From: Ovoidimarina sp050299695
Lineage (GTDB): Bacteria; Pseudomonadota; Alphaproteobacteria; Rhodobacterales; Rhodobacteraceae
Assembly: GCA_050299695.1 (NCBI GenBank)
Contig: JBNKWI010000003.1
Span: forward strand, 45,973-109,972
DNA length: 64,000 bases
Direction of reading: 5' to 3'
The position numbers and the translations under genes are program-made. This document shows positions 16,278 to 23,518 of this stretch, piece by piece (positions within the stretch are counted from its first letter, which is position 1; every line of letters starts with the position of its first letter). Below the pieces are notes generated by a model. It saw only the letters and a list, made by a program, of their open reading frames with translations. It did not search any database and was not told the DNA's origin.

Positions 16278-17602
16278 TGCGACCGGCCTGTCTCGCCCTC
16301 TCGCTGATCCTCCTGGCCGGTCCGGCGCACGCCGGCCGGATCGAGGTGGGGCCCGGACAGGGCGCGCTGTCGCGCGCCCTTGCCTTGGCCGCGGCGGGGG
16401 ACGAGATCGTGCTCGCCCCGGGCCGCTATGCCGGCCCGGTGGTGATCGACCACCCGCTGACACTTACGGGCCGGGTTGGCGCGGTGATCGACGGTGGCGG
16501 AACCGGCTCCGTCATCACAGTGGACGCGCCCGACGTGACGGTCCGTACCCTTGCCATCGTCAATTCGGGGCGCGCGCACGAACCGATCGACGCGGGCGTC
16601 AGGCTGACCCAGAAAGCCGTCCGCGCCCGGGTGCTCGACAACGATCTCCGCGGGAACCTCGTCGGCGTCGACATCCACGGCGCCCGGGACGCTCTGGTGA
16701 AGGGCAACCGGATCGAGGGGCTGCGGCTTGCCCGGATGAACGACCGCGGCAACGGTGTCTATGTCTGGAACGCGCCCGGAGCGGCGGTGGAAGACAACGA
16801 GATCCGCTACGGCCGCGACGGCATCTTTTCCAATGTTTCCATGCGCAACACCTATCGCGGCAACCTGTTTCGCGACCTGCGTTTCGCGGTCCACTACATG
16901 TATACAAACGACAGCGAAGTCTCCGGCAACGTCTCCATCGGCAATCATCTCGGCTTCGCGCTGATGTATTCCGACCGGATCGTCGCGAAGGACAACATCT
17001 CGATCAACGACCGCGACTACGGCGTGATGCTCAACTACACGAAGGCGTCCGACATCTTCGGCAACCTCGTCACCGGTGGCACGAAGAAATGCACCTTCAT
17101 CTACAATTCCCACCGCAACCTCGTCGCCGAGAACATCTTCGAGGGCTGCGGAATCGGCATCCACTTCACCGCCGGGTCCGAGGGCAACACGATGACCGGC
17201 AATGCCTTCATCGGGAACCGCATCCAGGTGAAGTATGTCGGCACCCGCGATGTGGAGTGGAGCTTCGAGGGACAGGGAAATTTCTGGTCCGACCACGCCG
17301 CCTTCGATCTAGACGGCGACGGGCGGGCCGACAGTGCCTACCGGCCGAGCGACCTGGTGGACCGGGTCCTCTGGTCGCAGCCCGCTGCAAAGCTGCTCCT
17401 CGGCTCTCCGGCGGTGCAGCTCGTGCGCTGGAGCCAGGCGCAGTTTCCCGCGATCCAGCCGGGCGGGGTGGTCGACAGCCACCCGCTCGTTGCGCCGCAT
17501 GTCCGCGAGGTGCCGGAACACTTTCTGATGCTCGCCCGGGCGGAGCCGCTCTGGGCTACGGGAGCGACCGATGACGATACTGAGCCTTTCGAGCCTGACT
17601 AA
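16277..17602 (+). CDS. nosD: NosD, periplasmic beta-helix copper-insertion protein
   Basis: A 441-residue exported protein with a Sec signal peptide (LALSLILLAGPAHA) followed by many parallel beta-helix turns of the NosD/CASH type (for example DNDLRGNLVGVDIHGARD, DNISINDRDYGVMLNY). It is needed for copper-site assembly in NosZ together with the NosFY transporter. I placed the start at ATG 16277, overlapping the nosZ stop, since the frame extends upstream into nosZ without meaning. Its last 32 bp overlap the beginning of nosF. Confidence 0.93.
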   Translation: MRPACLALSLILLAGPAHAGRIEVGPGQGALSRALALAAAGDEIVLAPGRYAGPVVIDHPLTLTGRVGAVIDGGGTGSVITVDAPDVTVRTLAIVNSGRAHEPIDAGVRLTQKAVRARVLDNDLRGNLVGVDIHGARDALVKGNRIEGLRLARMNDRGNGVYVWNAPGAAVEDNEIRYGRDGIFSNVSMRNTYRGNLFRDLRFAVHYMYTNDSEVSGNVSIGNHLGFALMYSDRIVAKDNISINDRDYGVMLNYTKASDIFGNLVTGGTKKCTFIYNSHRNLVAENIFEGCGIGIHFTAGSEGNTMTGNAFIGNRIQVKYVGTRDVEWSFEGQGNFWSDHAAFDLDGDGRADSAYRPSDLVDRVLWSQPAAKLLLGSPAVQLVRWSQAQFPAIQPGGVVDSHPLVAPHVREVPEHFLMLARAEPLWATGATDDDTEPFEPD

Positions 17603-18461
17603 GCGCTACGGTGCGGAGACGGCGCTCGATGCCGTCGATCTCGACATCGCCGCCGGCGAGCGCGTGGCACTCCTCGGGCACAACGGGGCAGGCAAGTCGA
17701 CGCTGATGAAGCTCGTTCTCGGGCTCGTGGCGCCCACTTCCGGCCGGGTCGAAGTGGCGGGCCAGCCGCCGGGCTCGCCCGTGGCGCGGACGATGACCGC
17801 CTACCTGCCCGAGAACGTGGCGTTCCACCCCGCTCTCACGGGCCGCGAGCAGATCCGCCACTTCCTGCGCCTGCGCGGCGGCGCCCCCGGGCAGGCCGAC
17901 GACCTCCTCGACCGTGTCGGGCTCGCGGAGGCGGCACACCGCCGGATCGGCACCTATTCCAAGGGGATGCGGCAGCGCGTCGGCCTGGCGCAGGCGCTGA
18001 TCGGCACCCCGCGACTGATCCTCCTCGACGAACCCACATCCGGGCTCGACCCGGTCTCGCGCGCCGGGTTTTACGCGCTGCTCGACGAGCTGGCGGCGAA
18101 AGGCGCGGCGATCCTCCTGTCGTCGCACGCGCTGTCCGAGGTGCAGGCGCGGACCGACCGCATCGTGATCCTGTCCAAGGGGCGCAAGGTTGCCGAGGGC
18201 GCGCTGGGCGCCCTGCGCTCCGAGGCCGCGCTGCCGGTTTCCGTGGAGATCCGGGCGCGCCCGGGCTGCCAGGACGCGGTTGCGGCGGCCTTTCCCGAGG
18301 CCGAGCCGGTCGGGGACCGATTGCGCCTGACCTGCCGGCAGACCGGCAAGATCGACATCATGGCAAGGATCGTCCGCGCCTCCGATATCGTCGAGGATTT
18401 CGAGCTGGCACAACCCGGGCTTGACGACATCTACACCCATATCAGCGAGAGGGCCGCGTGA
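17571..18461 (+). CDS. nosF: NosF, ABC transporter ATP-binding subunit
   Basis: A 296-residue ABC ATPase. Walker A is GHNGAGKST near residues 36-44, the signature is YSKGMRQRVGLAQ, and Walker B is LILLDEPTSGLD. With NosY it forms the exporter that supplies the component (probably sulfur for CuZ) needed by periplasmic NosD. The ATG lies inside the end of nosD, and the TGA stop overlaps the nosY start. Confidence 0.94.
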   Translation: MTILSLSSLTKRYGAETALDAVDLDIAAGERVALLGHNGAGKSTLMKLVLGLVAPTSGRVEVAGQPPGSPVARTMTAYLPENVAFHPALTGREQIRHFLRLRGGAPGQADDLLDRVGLAEAAHRRIGTYSKGMRQRVGLAQALIGTPRLILLDEPTSGLDPVSRAGFYALLDELAAKGAAILLSSHALSEVQARTDRIVILSKGRKVAEGALGALRSEAALPVSVEIRARPGCQDAVAAAFPEAEPVGDRLRLTCRQTGKIDIMARIVRASDIVEDFELAQPGLDDIYTHISERAA

Positions 18462-19288
18462 TGCTTGCCCGCATCCTTTCGACCGCGGCGGTCGAACTCG
18501 CCATCGCCAGGCGCAACCGCTGGGTCGCCATCGCCGTGACGATCATGGCGCTCTTTGCGCTGGTCCTTGCCGCCGCCAGCGCGGCGCCCTCGGGCAATAC
18601 CTCCACGGACCGCCTTTCGGTCACCGTCGCCAGTTTCACCTCGCTCGCGGTCTACCTCGTGCCGCTGATCGCGCTTCTGATCGCCTTCGACAGCGTCTCG
18701 GGTGAGATCGAGCGGGGCACCTTGCCCCTGCATCTGAGCTATCCGGTCGCGCGGGGCGAACTGCTTGCCGGCAAGTTTCTCGCGCAGCTCGCCGTGATCG
18801 CCGTTGCCGTCACGTTCGGCTACGGAGTGGCCGCCCTGGCCGTTCTCTGGAGCGCGGGCGCACAGGCGCTCGAAGGCCTGCCCGCGTTTGTCCGGCTGAT
18901 CTGGACCTCGATCCTCCTCGGCGCGGTCTTCCTGTCGCTCGGCCATCTCCTCTCCTGCCTCGCGCGGCGATCCTCCGGCGCGGCGGGGCTCGCGATCGGG
19001 CTCTGGCTCGCTCTTGTGGTGCTCTACGATCTCGGCCTTCTCGCGGCGGTGGTTGCCGACGATGGCGGGGCTTTCACCCGGCGTTTCTTTCCCTGGTTCC
19101 TCGTCCTCAACCCGGCGGACGCGTTCCGGATCTTCAACCTCGCCGCGTCCGACGCGGTCGGGGCCGCATCGGGCCTCGCGGGTGCCGCCTCCTCCATTGG
19201 CCTCTGGAAGCCTCTCGCATCGCTCCTGCTCTGGCCGATGGTCGCCGCGTCGCTTGCCTTGCTCGCGTTCAGGAGGGTGGAGCCATGA
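18461..19288 (+). CDS. nosY: NosY, ABC transporter permease
   Basis: A 275-residue membrane protein with about six hydrophobic segments, beginning with a short amphipathic stretch and containing the permease-typical SLAVYLVPLIALLIAFDSVSGEIERGTL motif region split across TM2. It pairs with NosF. An in-frame GTG lies immediately before the ATG, so the start may be at 18458; I use the ATG that overlaps the nosF stop. It overlaps nosL by 4 bp. Confidence 0.92.
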   Translation: MLARILSTAAVELAIARRNRWVAIAVTIMALFALVLAAASAAPSGNTSTDRLSVTVASFTSLAVYLVPLIALLIAFDSVSGEIERGTLPLHLSYPVARGELLAGKFLAQLAVIAVAVTFGYGVAALAVLWSAGAQALEGLPAFVRLIWTSILLGAVFLSLGHLLSCLARRSSGAAGLAIGLWLALVVLYDLGLLAAVVADDGGAFTRRFFPWFLVLNPADAFRIFNLAASDAVGAASGLAGAASSIGLWKPLASLLLWPMVAASLALLAFRRVEP

Positions 19289-19845
19289 GCCGCGCGCTCC
19301 TCCTCGCCTGCGCCGCGCTCCTGCTCGGAGCCTGCCGCGAAAGCGTTGCGGACCGGCCGGGGCCCGTCGAGATGACGGCCGAGGCGGTCGGGTTCTACTG
19401 CCAGATGGCGCTTCTCGATCACGAGGGTCCCAAGGGCCAGATTCATCTCGACGGGATGCCCGCGCCGATCTTCTTCGCTCAGGTGAAGGACGCTGTCGCC
19501 TATCTCCACATGCCCGAACAGGGTCACGCGATACTGGCGAGCTATGTTCAGGACATGGGTGGCGCCGGGGACTGGGCGCATCCCGGCCCATGGATCCCCG
19601 TGGAGGAAGCGCTCTACGTCGTCGGCTCGAACCGGATGGGCGGCATGGGCGCACCCGAATTCGTGCCGTTCTCCACCGAAATCCAGGCGCGCGAGTTCGC
19701 GGCGATCCATGGCGGCACGCTGCGCAGCTTTGCCGAAATCGGCGATGCCGATGTCCTTGCGGCCATCGCGGACGACAAGGGCAACGCAACGGACGACATG
19801 GCGTCCCGGCTCGGAGCCCTGACGCAGCACACCGGGAGCAACTGA
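19285..19845 (+). CDS. nosL: NosL, copper chaperone lipoprotein
   Basis: A 186-residue lipoprotein. The lipobox LLGAC puts the acylated cysteine at residue 17. The copper-binding motif Cys-Gln-Met occurs in FYCQMALLDHEG, and further Met-rich stretches (SNRMGGMGAPEF) follow. NosL delivers Cu(I) to NosZ in the periplasm. It is coupled to nosY by an ATGA overlap and lies 1 bp before nosX. Confidence 0.93.
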   Translation: MSRALLLACAALLLGACRESVADRPGPVEMTAEAVGFYCQMALLDHEGPKGQIHLDGMPAPIFFAQVKDAVAYLHMPEQGHAILASYVQDMGGAGDWAHPGPWIPVEEALYVVGSNRMGGMGAPEFVPFSTEIQAREFAAIHGGTLRSFAEIGDADVLAAIADDKGNATDDMASRLGALTQHTGSN

Positions 19846-19846
19846 C

Positions 19847-20755
19847 ATGACCCTTTCCCGCCGGCGCTTCCTGACGATCGCCTCCGCCGCCTGCCTCGCT
19901 GCACCGGCCGCTCATGCCTATCGCTGGCAGGGTGTGGCGCTCGGAGCGCGCACGCAGATCATCCTCGACCATCCGCGCGCGGCGGAGATTGCCGAGGCGG
20001 CCGCCGCCGAAATCGACCGGCTCGAAGACCTCTTCAGCCTCTACCGCCCGACCTCCGAGCTTCGGCGCCTGAATGCCGCCGGAACCGTCGCGGCGCCATC
20101 CTTCGAGATGCTCGACTGCCTTTCGGTCGCGCGCCGCGTCTTCCGAACCACCGAAGGTCGGTTCGATCCCACCGTGCAGCCGCTCTGGCAGGTTCTTGCG
20201 GAGGCGAGAATGCGGGGGATGGCGCCGAAGGCGGGAGCCGTCCTGCACGCGCGGGAAGCCATCGGATTCGACCGCGTGACGTTCGACAGCGCCGGTATCC
20301 GGCTGGGGCAGGGGCAGGCTCTTACCCTGAACGGCATCGCCCAGGGCTACATCGCCGACCGCGTCGCCCGGCTGATGCGTCGCCAAGGGGTCGACGACGT
20401 CCTGATCGACACCGGCGAACTCGTGGCGCTCGGCGGACCCGGAGGCGGACCCGGCTGGCCCGTCACCATCGCCGGCGAGATTGCCCCGCTGGCGCTCAGC
20501 GGGCGGGCGCTCGCGACATCCGCGCCGCTGGCCATGGTTCTCGATGCAGGCGGACGAAGCGGCCACATCCTCGATCCGCGCCTTGGCACGGCGACGAAGC
20601 CCTCCGTGAAGCAGGTTTCCGTCAGCGCGTCCCGCGCTTCCCTGGCCGATGCGCTTGCGACGGCACTCTGCCTCGTCCGTGATGCCGACGAGGCACGCCG
20701 CTTGTTGTCGCAGCACAAAGACGCAGGGCTGGAAAGCCTACAGCTTGCCGCCTGA
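19847..20755 (+). CDS. nosX: NosX, FAD:protein FMN transferase (ApbE family)
   Basis: A 302-residue periplasmic ApbE-family enzyme with a Tat-type start (SRRRFLTIASAACLA). Family motifs seen are GRFDPTVQPLW, LTLNGIAQGYIADRVARL, DVLIDTGELVALGG and SVSASRASLADALATAL. It attaches FMN covalently to NosR. Start ATG 19847 is preceded by a GGGAGC ribosome site inside the nosL end. It is paralogous to nirX (4112-4999). Confidence 0.9.
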   Translation: MTLSRRRFLTIASAACLAAPAAHAYRWQGVALGARTQIILDHPRAAEIAEAAAAEIDRLEDLFSLYRPTSELRRLNAAGTVAAPSFEMLDCLSVARRVFRTTEGRFDPTVQPLWQVLAEARMRGMAPKAGAVLHAREAIGFDRVTFDSAGIRLGQGQALTLNGIAQGYIADRVARLMRRQGVDDVLIDTGELVALGGPGGGPGWPVTIAGEIAPLALSGRALATSAPLAMVLDAGGRSGHILDPRLGTATKPSVKQVSVSASRASLADALATALCLVRDADEARRLLSQHKDAGLESLQLAA

Positions 20756-20780
20756 ATCCGAGACACACGGGAGGGACGAC

Positions 20781-21206
20781 ATGGCACCGGGACGAATTTC
20801 CGCACTCGCGGCGGCAATCCTCGCCGCATCCGGGGCGGCCGGCTGGGCGGCCGACGCGGCGAACGGCGAAAAGGAGTTCAGGAAATGCAAATCCTGCCAC
20901 TCCATCGTGGCCGATGACGGCACCGAGATCGTCAAGGGCGGCAAGACCGGTCCGAACCTCTTCGGCGTGATTGGTCGCACGGTCGGGTCGGTCGAGGGTT
21001 TCCGCTACGGCGACTCCCTGGAAGCGGTCGGCGAGGCCGGGACGGTCTGGGACGAAGCAAATCTTGCCACCTATGTTCAGGACCCCAACGCCTGGCTGAA
21101 GGAGGCGCTTGGCGACCCCAAGGCCAAGTCGAAGATGACCTTCAAGCTCACCAAGGGCGCCGACGACGTCGCGGCCTATCTGGCGACGCTGGGCGCCCCG
21201 GGCTGA
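20781..21206 (+). CDS. Periplasmic class I c-type cytochrome (c2/c550-like)
   Basis: A 141-residue secreted monoheme cytochrome. The signal peptide runs to about residue 25 (ILAASGAAGWAADA), followed by the heme motif CKSCH and a distal-ligand Met in KSKMTFKL. Lysines surround the heme edge (KGGKTGPNLFG). Its size and sequence style match cytochrome c550/c2, which shuttles electrons from the bc1 complex to NirS, NorC and NosZ. It sits 25 bp after nosX, preceded by GGGAGGGA, so it is likely part of the nos transcript. Which reductase it serves is inference from location. Confidence 0.85.
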   Translation: MAPGRISALAAAILAASGAAGWAADAANGEKEFRKCKSCHSIVADDGTEIVKGGKTGPNLFGVIGRTVGSVEGFRYGDSLEAVGEAGTVWDEANLATYVQDPNAWLKEALGDPKAKSKMTFKLTKGADDVAAYLATLGAPG

Positions 21207-21231
21207 GCCGCGGCGCCTCGGGATGAGGCGA

Positions 21232-21256
21232 GGGCCGCGGGGCATGGCCGCGGCCC
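21232..21256 (+). terminator. GC-rich hairpin after the nos/cytochrome operon
   Basis: A 9-bp perfect stem (GGGCCGCGG / CCGCGGCCC) with a 7-nt loop lies 25 bp beyond the cytochrome stop. No T-run follows, so this may be a weak or Rho-assisted terminator or a 3' stabilising hairpin. Confidence 0.4.
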
Positions 21257-21338
21257 GTGGAACACGCCGCTTCCGTTTTCCCGATGCATGCGTTAACGCT
21301 GACGGGCACCCATTCCTCGCATTGCGCAAGAAACCGAC

Positions 21339-22034
21339 GTGGCGGATCTCGACGCACAGCTTGTCTCGGGCCTGGCGCCCTTCGCGTCTCTCGACCTCGA
21401 TGCGGTCCGGGATATCCTTGCCCTTGCGAGCCGGAAACATTGGGACGAAGGTGCGGTCATCTTCCGCGCGGACGATCCGGCCGAGCGGTTCTTCCTCCTG
21501 CTCGACGGGGCCGTGCGGCCCGTGCGCACCACCGTGCATGGCGAGCAGATCGTGCCCTTGCATATCCCCTCCGGGCAGATGTTCGGCATCGCCGTGGCCA
21601 TGGGCCTGAAGACCTACCCGGCCACCGCCACCGCCGCCACCGACTGCGTGACCCTGTCCTGGCCGTCACGGCTCTGGTCCGAGCTCGCCGAGAAATATCC
21701 GGGTTTCGCATCGGAGACGTGGCACGAACTCGGCGAACGCCTGCAGGAGTTGCACGAAAAGGTCGCCGAGCTTTCGACGCGCGCCGTGGAACAGAGGGTT
21801 GCCGCGGCACTTCTCCGGATGGTGAACCAGTCCGGCCGGAAAATCGCAGACGGGATCGAGATCACCTTCCCGATCACGCGCGCCATCATCGCCGAGATGA
21901 CCGGCACGACGCTGCACACCGTCAGCCGTCTGCTGTCGGCCTGGGAGAAGGACGGTATCGTCGCAAGCGAGCGCAAGCACGTCACGATAACGGACCCGCA
22001 TCGGCTCTTGCTGATCAGCGAGGCAAGCGGCTGA
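21339..22034 (+). CDS. nnrR: Crp/Fnr family regulator, NnrR-like
   Basis: A 231-residue Crp/Fnr protein: sensor beta-roll (about 10-125), dimerisation helix, and a C-terminal winged helix with the recognition helix TTLHTVSRLLSAWEKDG. The HTVSR variant and IEITFPITRAIIAEMTG preceding it resemble NnrR-type NO regulators of Rhodobacteraceae. No FNR-type cysteine set is present. The start is a GTG at 21339 with only a weak AAGAAA upstream, so the exact start is less certain. It differs clearly from the DNR-like protein at 11113-11823, so the cluster has two separate regulators. Confidence 0.8.
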   Translation: MADLDAQLVSGLAPFASLDLDAVRDILALASRKHWDEGAVIFRADDPAERFFLLLDGAVRPVRTTVHGEQIVPLHIPSGQMFGIAVAMGLKTYPATATAATDCVTLSWPSRLWSELAEKYPGFASETWHELGERLQELHEKVAELSTRAVEQRVAAALLRMVNQSGRKIADGIEITFPITRAIIAEMTGTTLHTVSRLLSAWEKDGIVASERKHVTITDPHRLLLISEASG

Positions 22035-22069
22035 CGCCGCTCGACGCTGCTTCGAACCAGAAAAACACT

Positions 22070-22291
22070 TCATCGGCCGGCGCGGTCCTCGGCAGCGGCG
22101 CGCAGGCGCTTGCGAAACTCACGCTCGCCGACGCCGTGTTCCCTGCAGGCGTCCCGAACTGTATGGAACGGGGCGATCGGGCAGCCGACGCAATGCATCC
22201 GCCGATCCAGAAACAGGCCTGCGCTGGCAGGCCAGCAGCGGAAGAGCTGCTCGAGCGTCAGGTCCGGATCGTCCAAATCGGCGCGTGCCAT
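22070..22291 (-). CDS. DUF1858 domain-containing protein
   Basis: A 73-residue protein of the DUF1858 family: LTLEQLFRCWPASAGLFLDRRMHCVGCPIAPFHTV, with the CxxC-like Cys-Val-Gly-Cys expected of the family. These domains occur alone or fused to hybrid-cluster and ScdA/YtfE-type proteins linked to NO stress. It converges with the nnrR-like gene, 35 bp apart. Function is unknown; a role in iron-sulfur or NO metabolism is inferred from location. Confidence 0.72.
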   Translation of the reverse strand: MARADLDDPDLTLEQLFRCWPASAGLFLDRRMHCVGCPIAPFHTVRDACREHGVGEREFRKRLRAAAEDRAGR

Positions 22292-22640
22292 GCTGAAGGT
22301 CCAACGGGATATCGAAGGCTTGCATGCCCCGGCTGGCCCCGTCGTTGCGCTCCTGCAAAGTGGCGGGGAAGAAGGGTATCAGGCCCATCCCATCGAGAAA
22401 TTGCGAGAGCCAGAACCTCAACGCATGAGAACGAGGATCGGAACGGCTCCGTTGCGACGTGAAGCGGCTGGTGCGATCCGCCTGCAAATGCGTTCCTCCC
22501 AGGGAGACCAAAGATGCTTGGTCCTCGTCCGCATCGGCTGCGTCCGGACCTGGGCATTCCGCTCGGGAACGTTCTCGTTCGGCCCCGGTCGGCCCCGAAG
22601 GGCTTGAAAACCAGGGTCTTCAGGTGTCCGGCAGTGTGTG
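22292..22640. other. Intergenic stretch between DUF1858 gene and island boundary
   Basis: No convincing gene. TTGCGctccTGCAA at 22345-22358 is an imperfect FNR-like palindrome 54 bp upstream of the DUF1858 ATG on the minus strand and may be its activator site (weak). The right edge of this stretch abuts the 20-bp repeat of the tRNA-Gly island. Confidence 0.45.
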
Positions 22641-22660
22641 ATTGGAGCGGGCGATGAGAT
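22641..22660. repeat. Left attachment-site repeat of the tRNA-Gly island
   Basis: The 20 bases ATTGGAGCGGGCGATGAGAT match exactly 32668-32687, where they form the 3' end (T-arm end, acceptor stem, discriminator and CCA) of tRNA-Gly. A tRNA 3' fragment with no tRNA around it is the usual scar of integrase-mediated insertion. The identity stops at once on both sides. Confidence 0.85.
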
Positions 22661-22855
22661 CAATGTTCTTCGTTAAATCAATTGCCTAAAGAAAATACTC
22701 CTTCCTGTCCAGCATTTGTCCAACAACTGAACGGCGCTTTTATGAGCAGAAATGTTCATTCTTGGAGCGGTCCTCGGTTCGAAGTACCATCGTCTGGCCT
22801 AGGTTCTTGTCAACCCTGGGGCGTCGCGATGCTCTTCAATCATGGAGAGAACGTG

Positions 22856-23053
22856 ATGCGGATACTTTCAAAGCGCCAGGTGAAGGAGCTGGTCCTGTAC
22901 TCACCTCAACACATTGCCCGGCTGGAGAAGGCAGGCCTATTCCCCAAGCGGGTACCGCTGGGCCCGAACCGGGTGGGTTGGCTTGAGGCTGAGGTGCTGG
23001 AGTGGCTCAAAGAGCGCCTTCGGCGTCGCGAGGACCCGAACCGACACTCCTGA
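22856..23053 (+). CDS. AlpA-like helix-turn-helix regulator
   Basis: A 65-residue DNA-binding protein with the MerR/AlpA-type pattern: ILSKRQVKELVLYSPQHIARLEKAGLFPKRV followed by GRVGWLEAEVLEWL-like residues (here NRVGWLEAEVLEWLKERL). AlpA proteins act as excisionases or activators of integrase genes in phages and islands. I chose ATG 22856 with GGAGAGA just upstream; the frame is open from 22682 but the domain starts here. It is the first gene inside the island, 195 bp from the left repeat, which fits an excision regulator. Confidence 0.8.
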   Translation: MRILSKRQVKELVLYSPQHIARLEKAGLFPKRVPLGPNRVGWLEAEVLEWLKERLRRREDPNRHS

Positions 23054-23518
23054 TAAAGGAGCTCGGGTGACCGGGGTTGCAAACCCGGTCACCCACCTCA
23101 AATTGCGGCCAACATGGAAATACCGGCCCAGAGCGGCCCTTCAAGTTGAGAGCTAGTGCCGCAGTGCAGCTTCCCCGAACCGGTCATCCATGACATACTG
23201 CAGCATGATCTGGCACGCCAAGGTCGGGAGCGCGGACGGAGCTGCCGTCCAAGAATTGTGTTCGTGGCCGAACACCTTGCGGGCACAGGGCATGACCTCT
23301 ACGGCGATTGCCAAGGCGCTCGGGGTAGCGCGTTCTAGTGATTACCGATACTTTGAAGCTGGTTCCTGATTCATGGGGCAATAAGTCTTGCGTCACTTGG
23401 CTCCGTGAAGTGATCTTCCAAGCCCAAAGCTTAAAGCTACCTTGAAAGGCGAATTAGGCAGCAGCGCGCCGAACGACAGACACACAAGGCCCATAAAGGC
23501 GTTCAACCTGAGAACTCG
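23054..23518. other. Intergenic stretch with a recombinase-like remnant
   Basis: No intact gene. It contains the recombinase-type helix-turn-helix remnant described separately (about 23190-23370). The remaining bases up to 23518 show no clear promoter or terminator. Confidence 0.4.
23190..23370 (+). pseudogene. Possible remnant of a resolvase/recombinase C-terminal helix-turn-helix
   Basis: A short frame ending at the TGA 23368-23370 reads LRAQGMTSTAIAKALGVARSS. This closely follows the pattern of serine-resolvase C-terminal HTH regions (AxGxSxxxIAxxLGVSRxTV). No catalytic N-terminal domain is visible upstream. It could be a decayed recombinase gene of the island or a chance resemblance. Confidence 0.3.
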
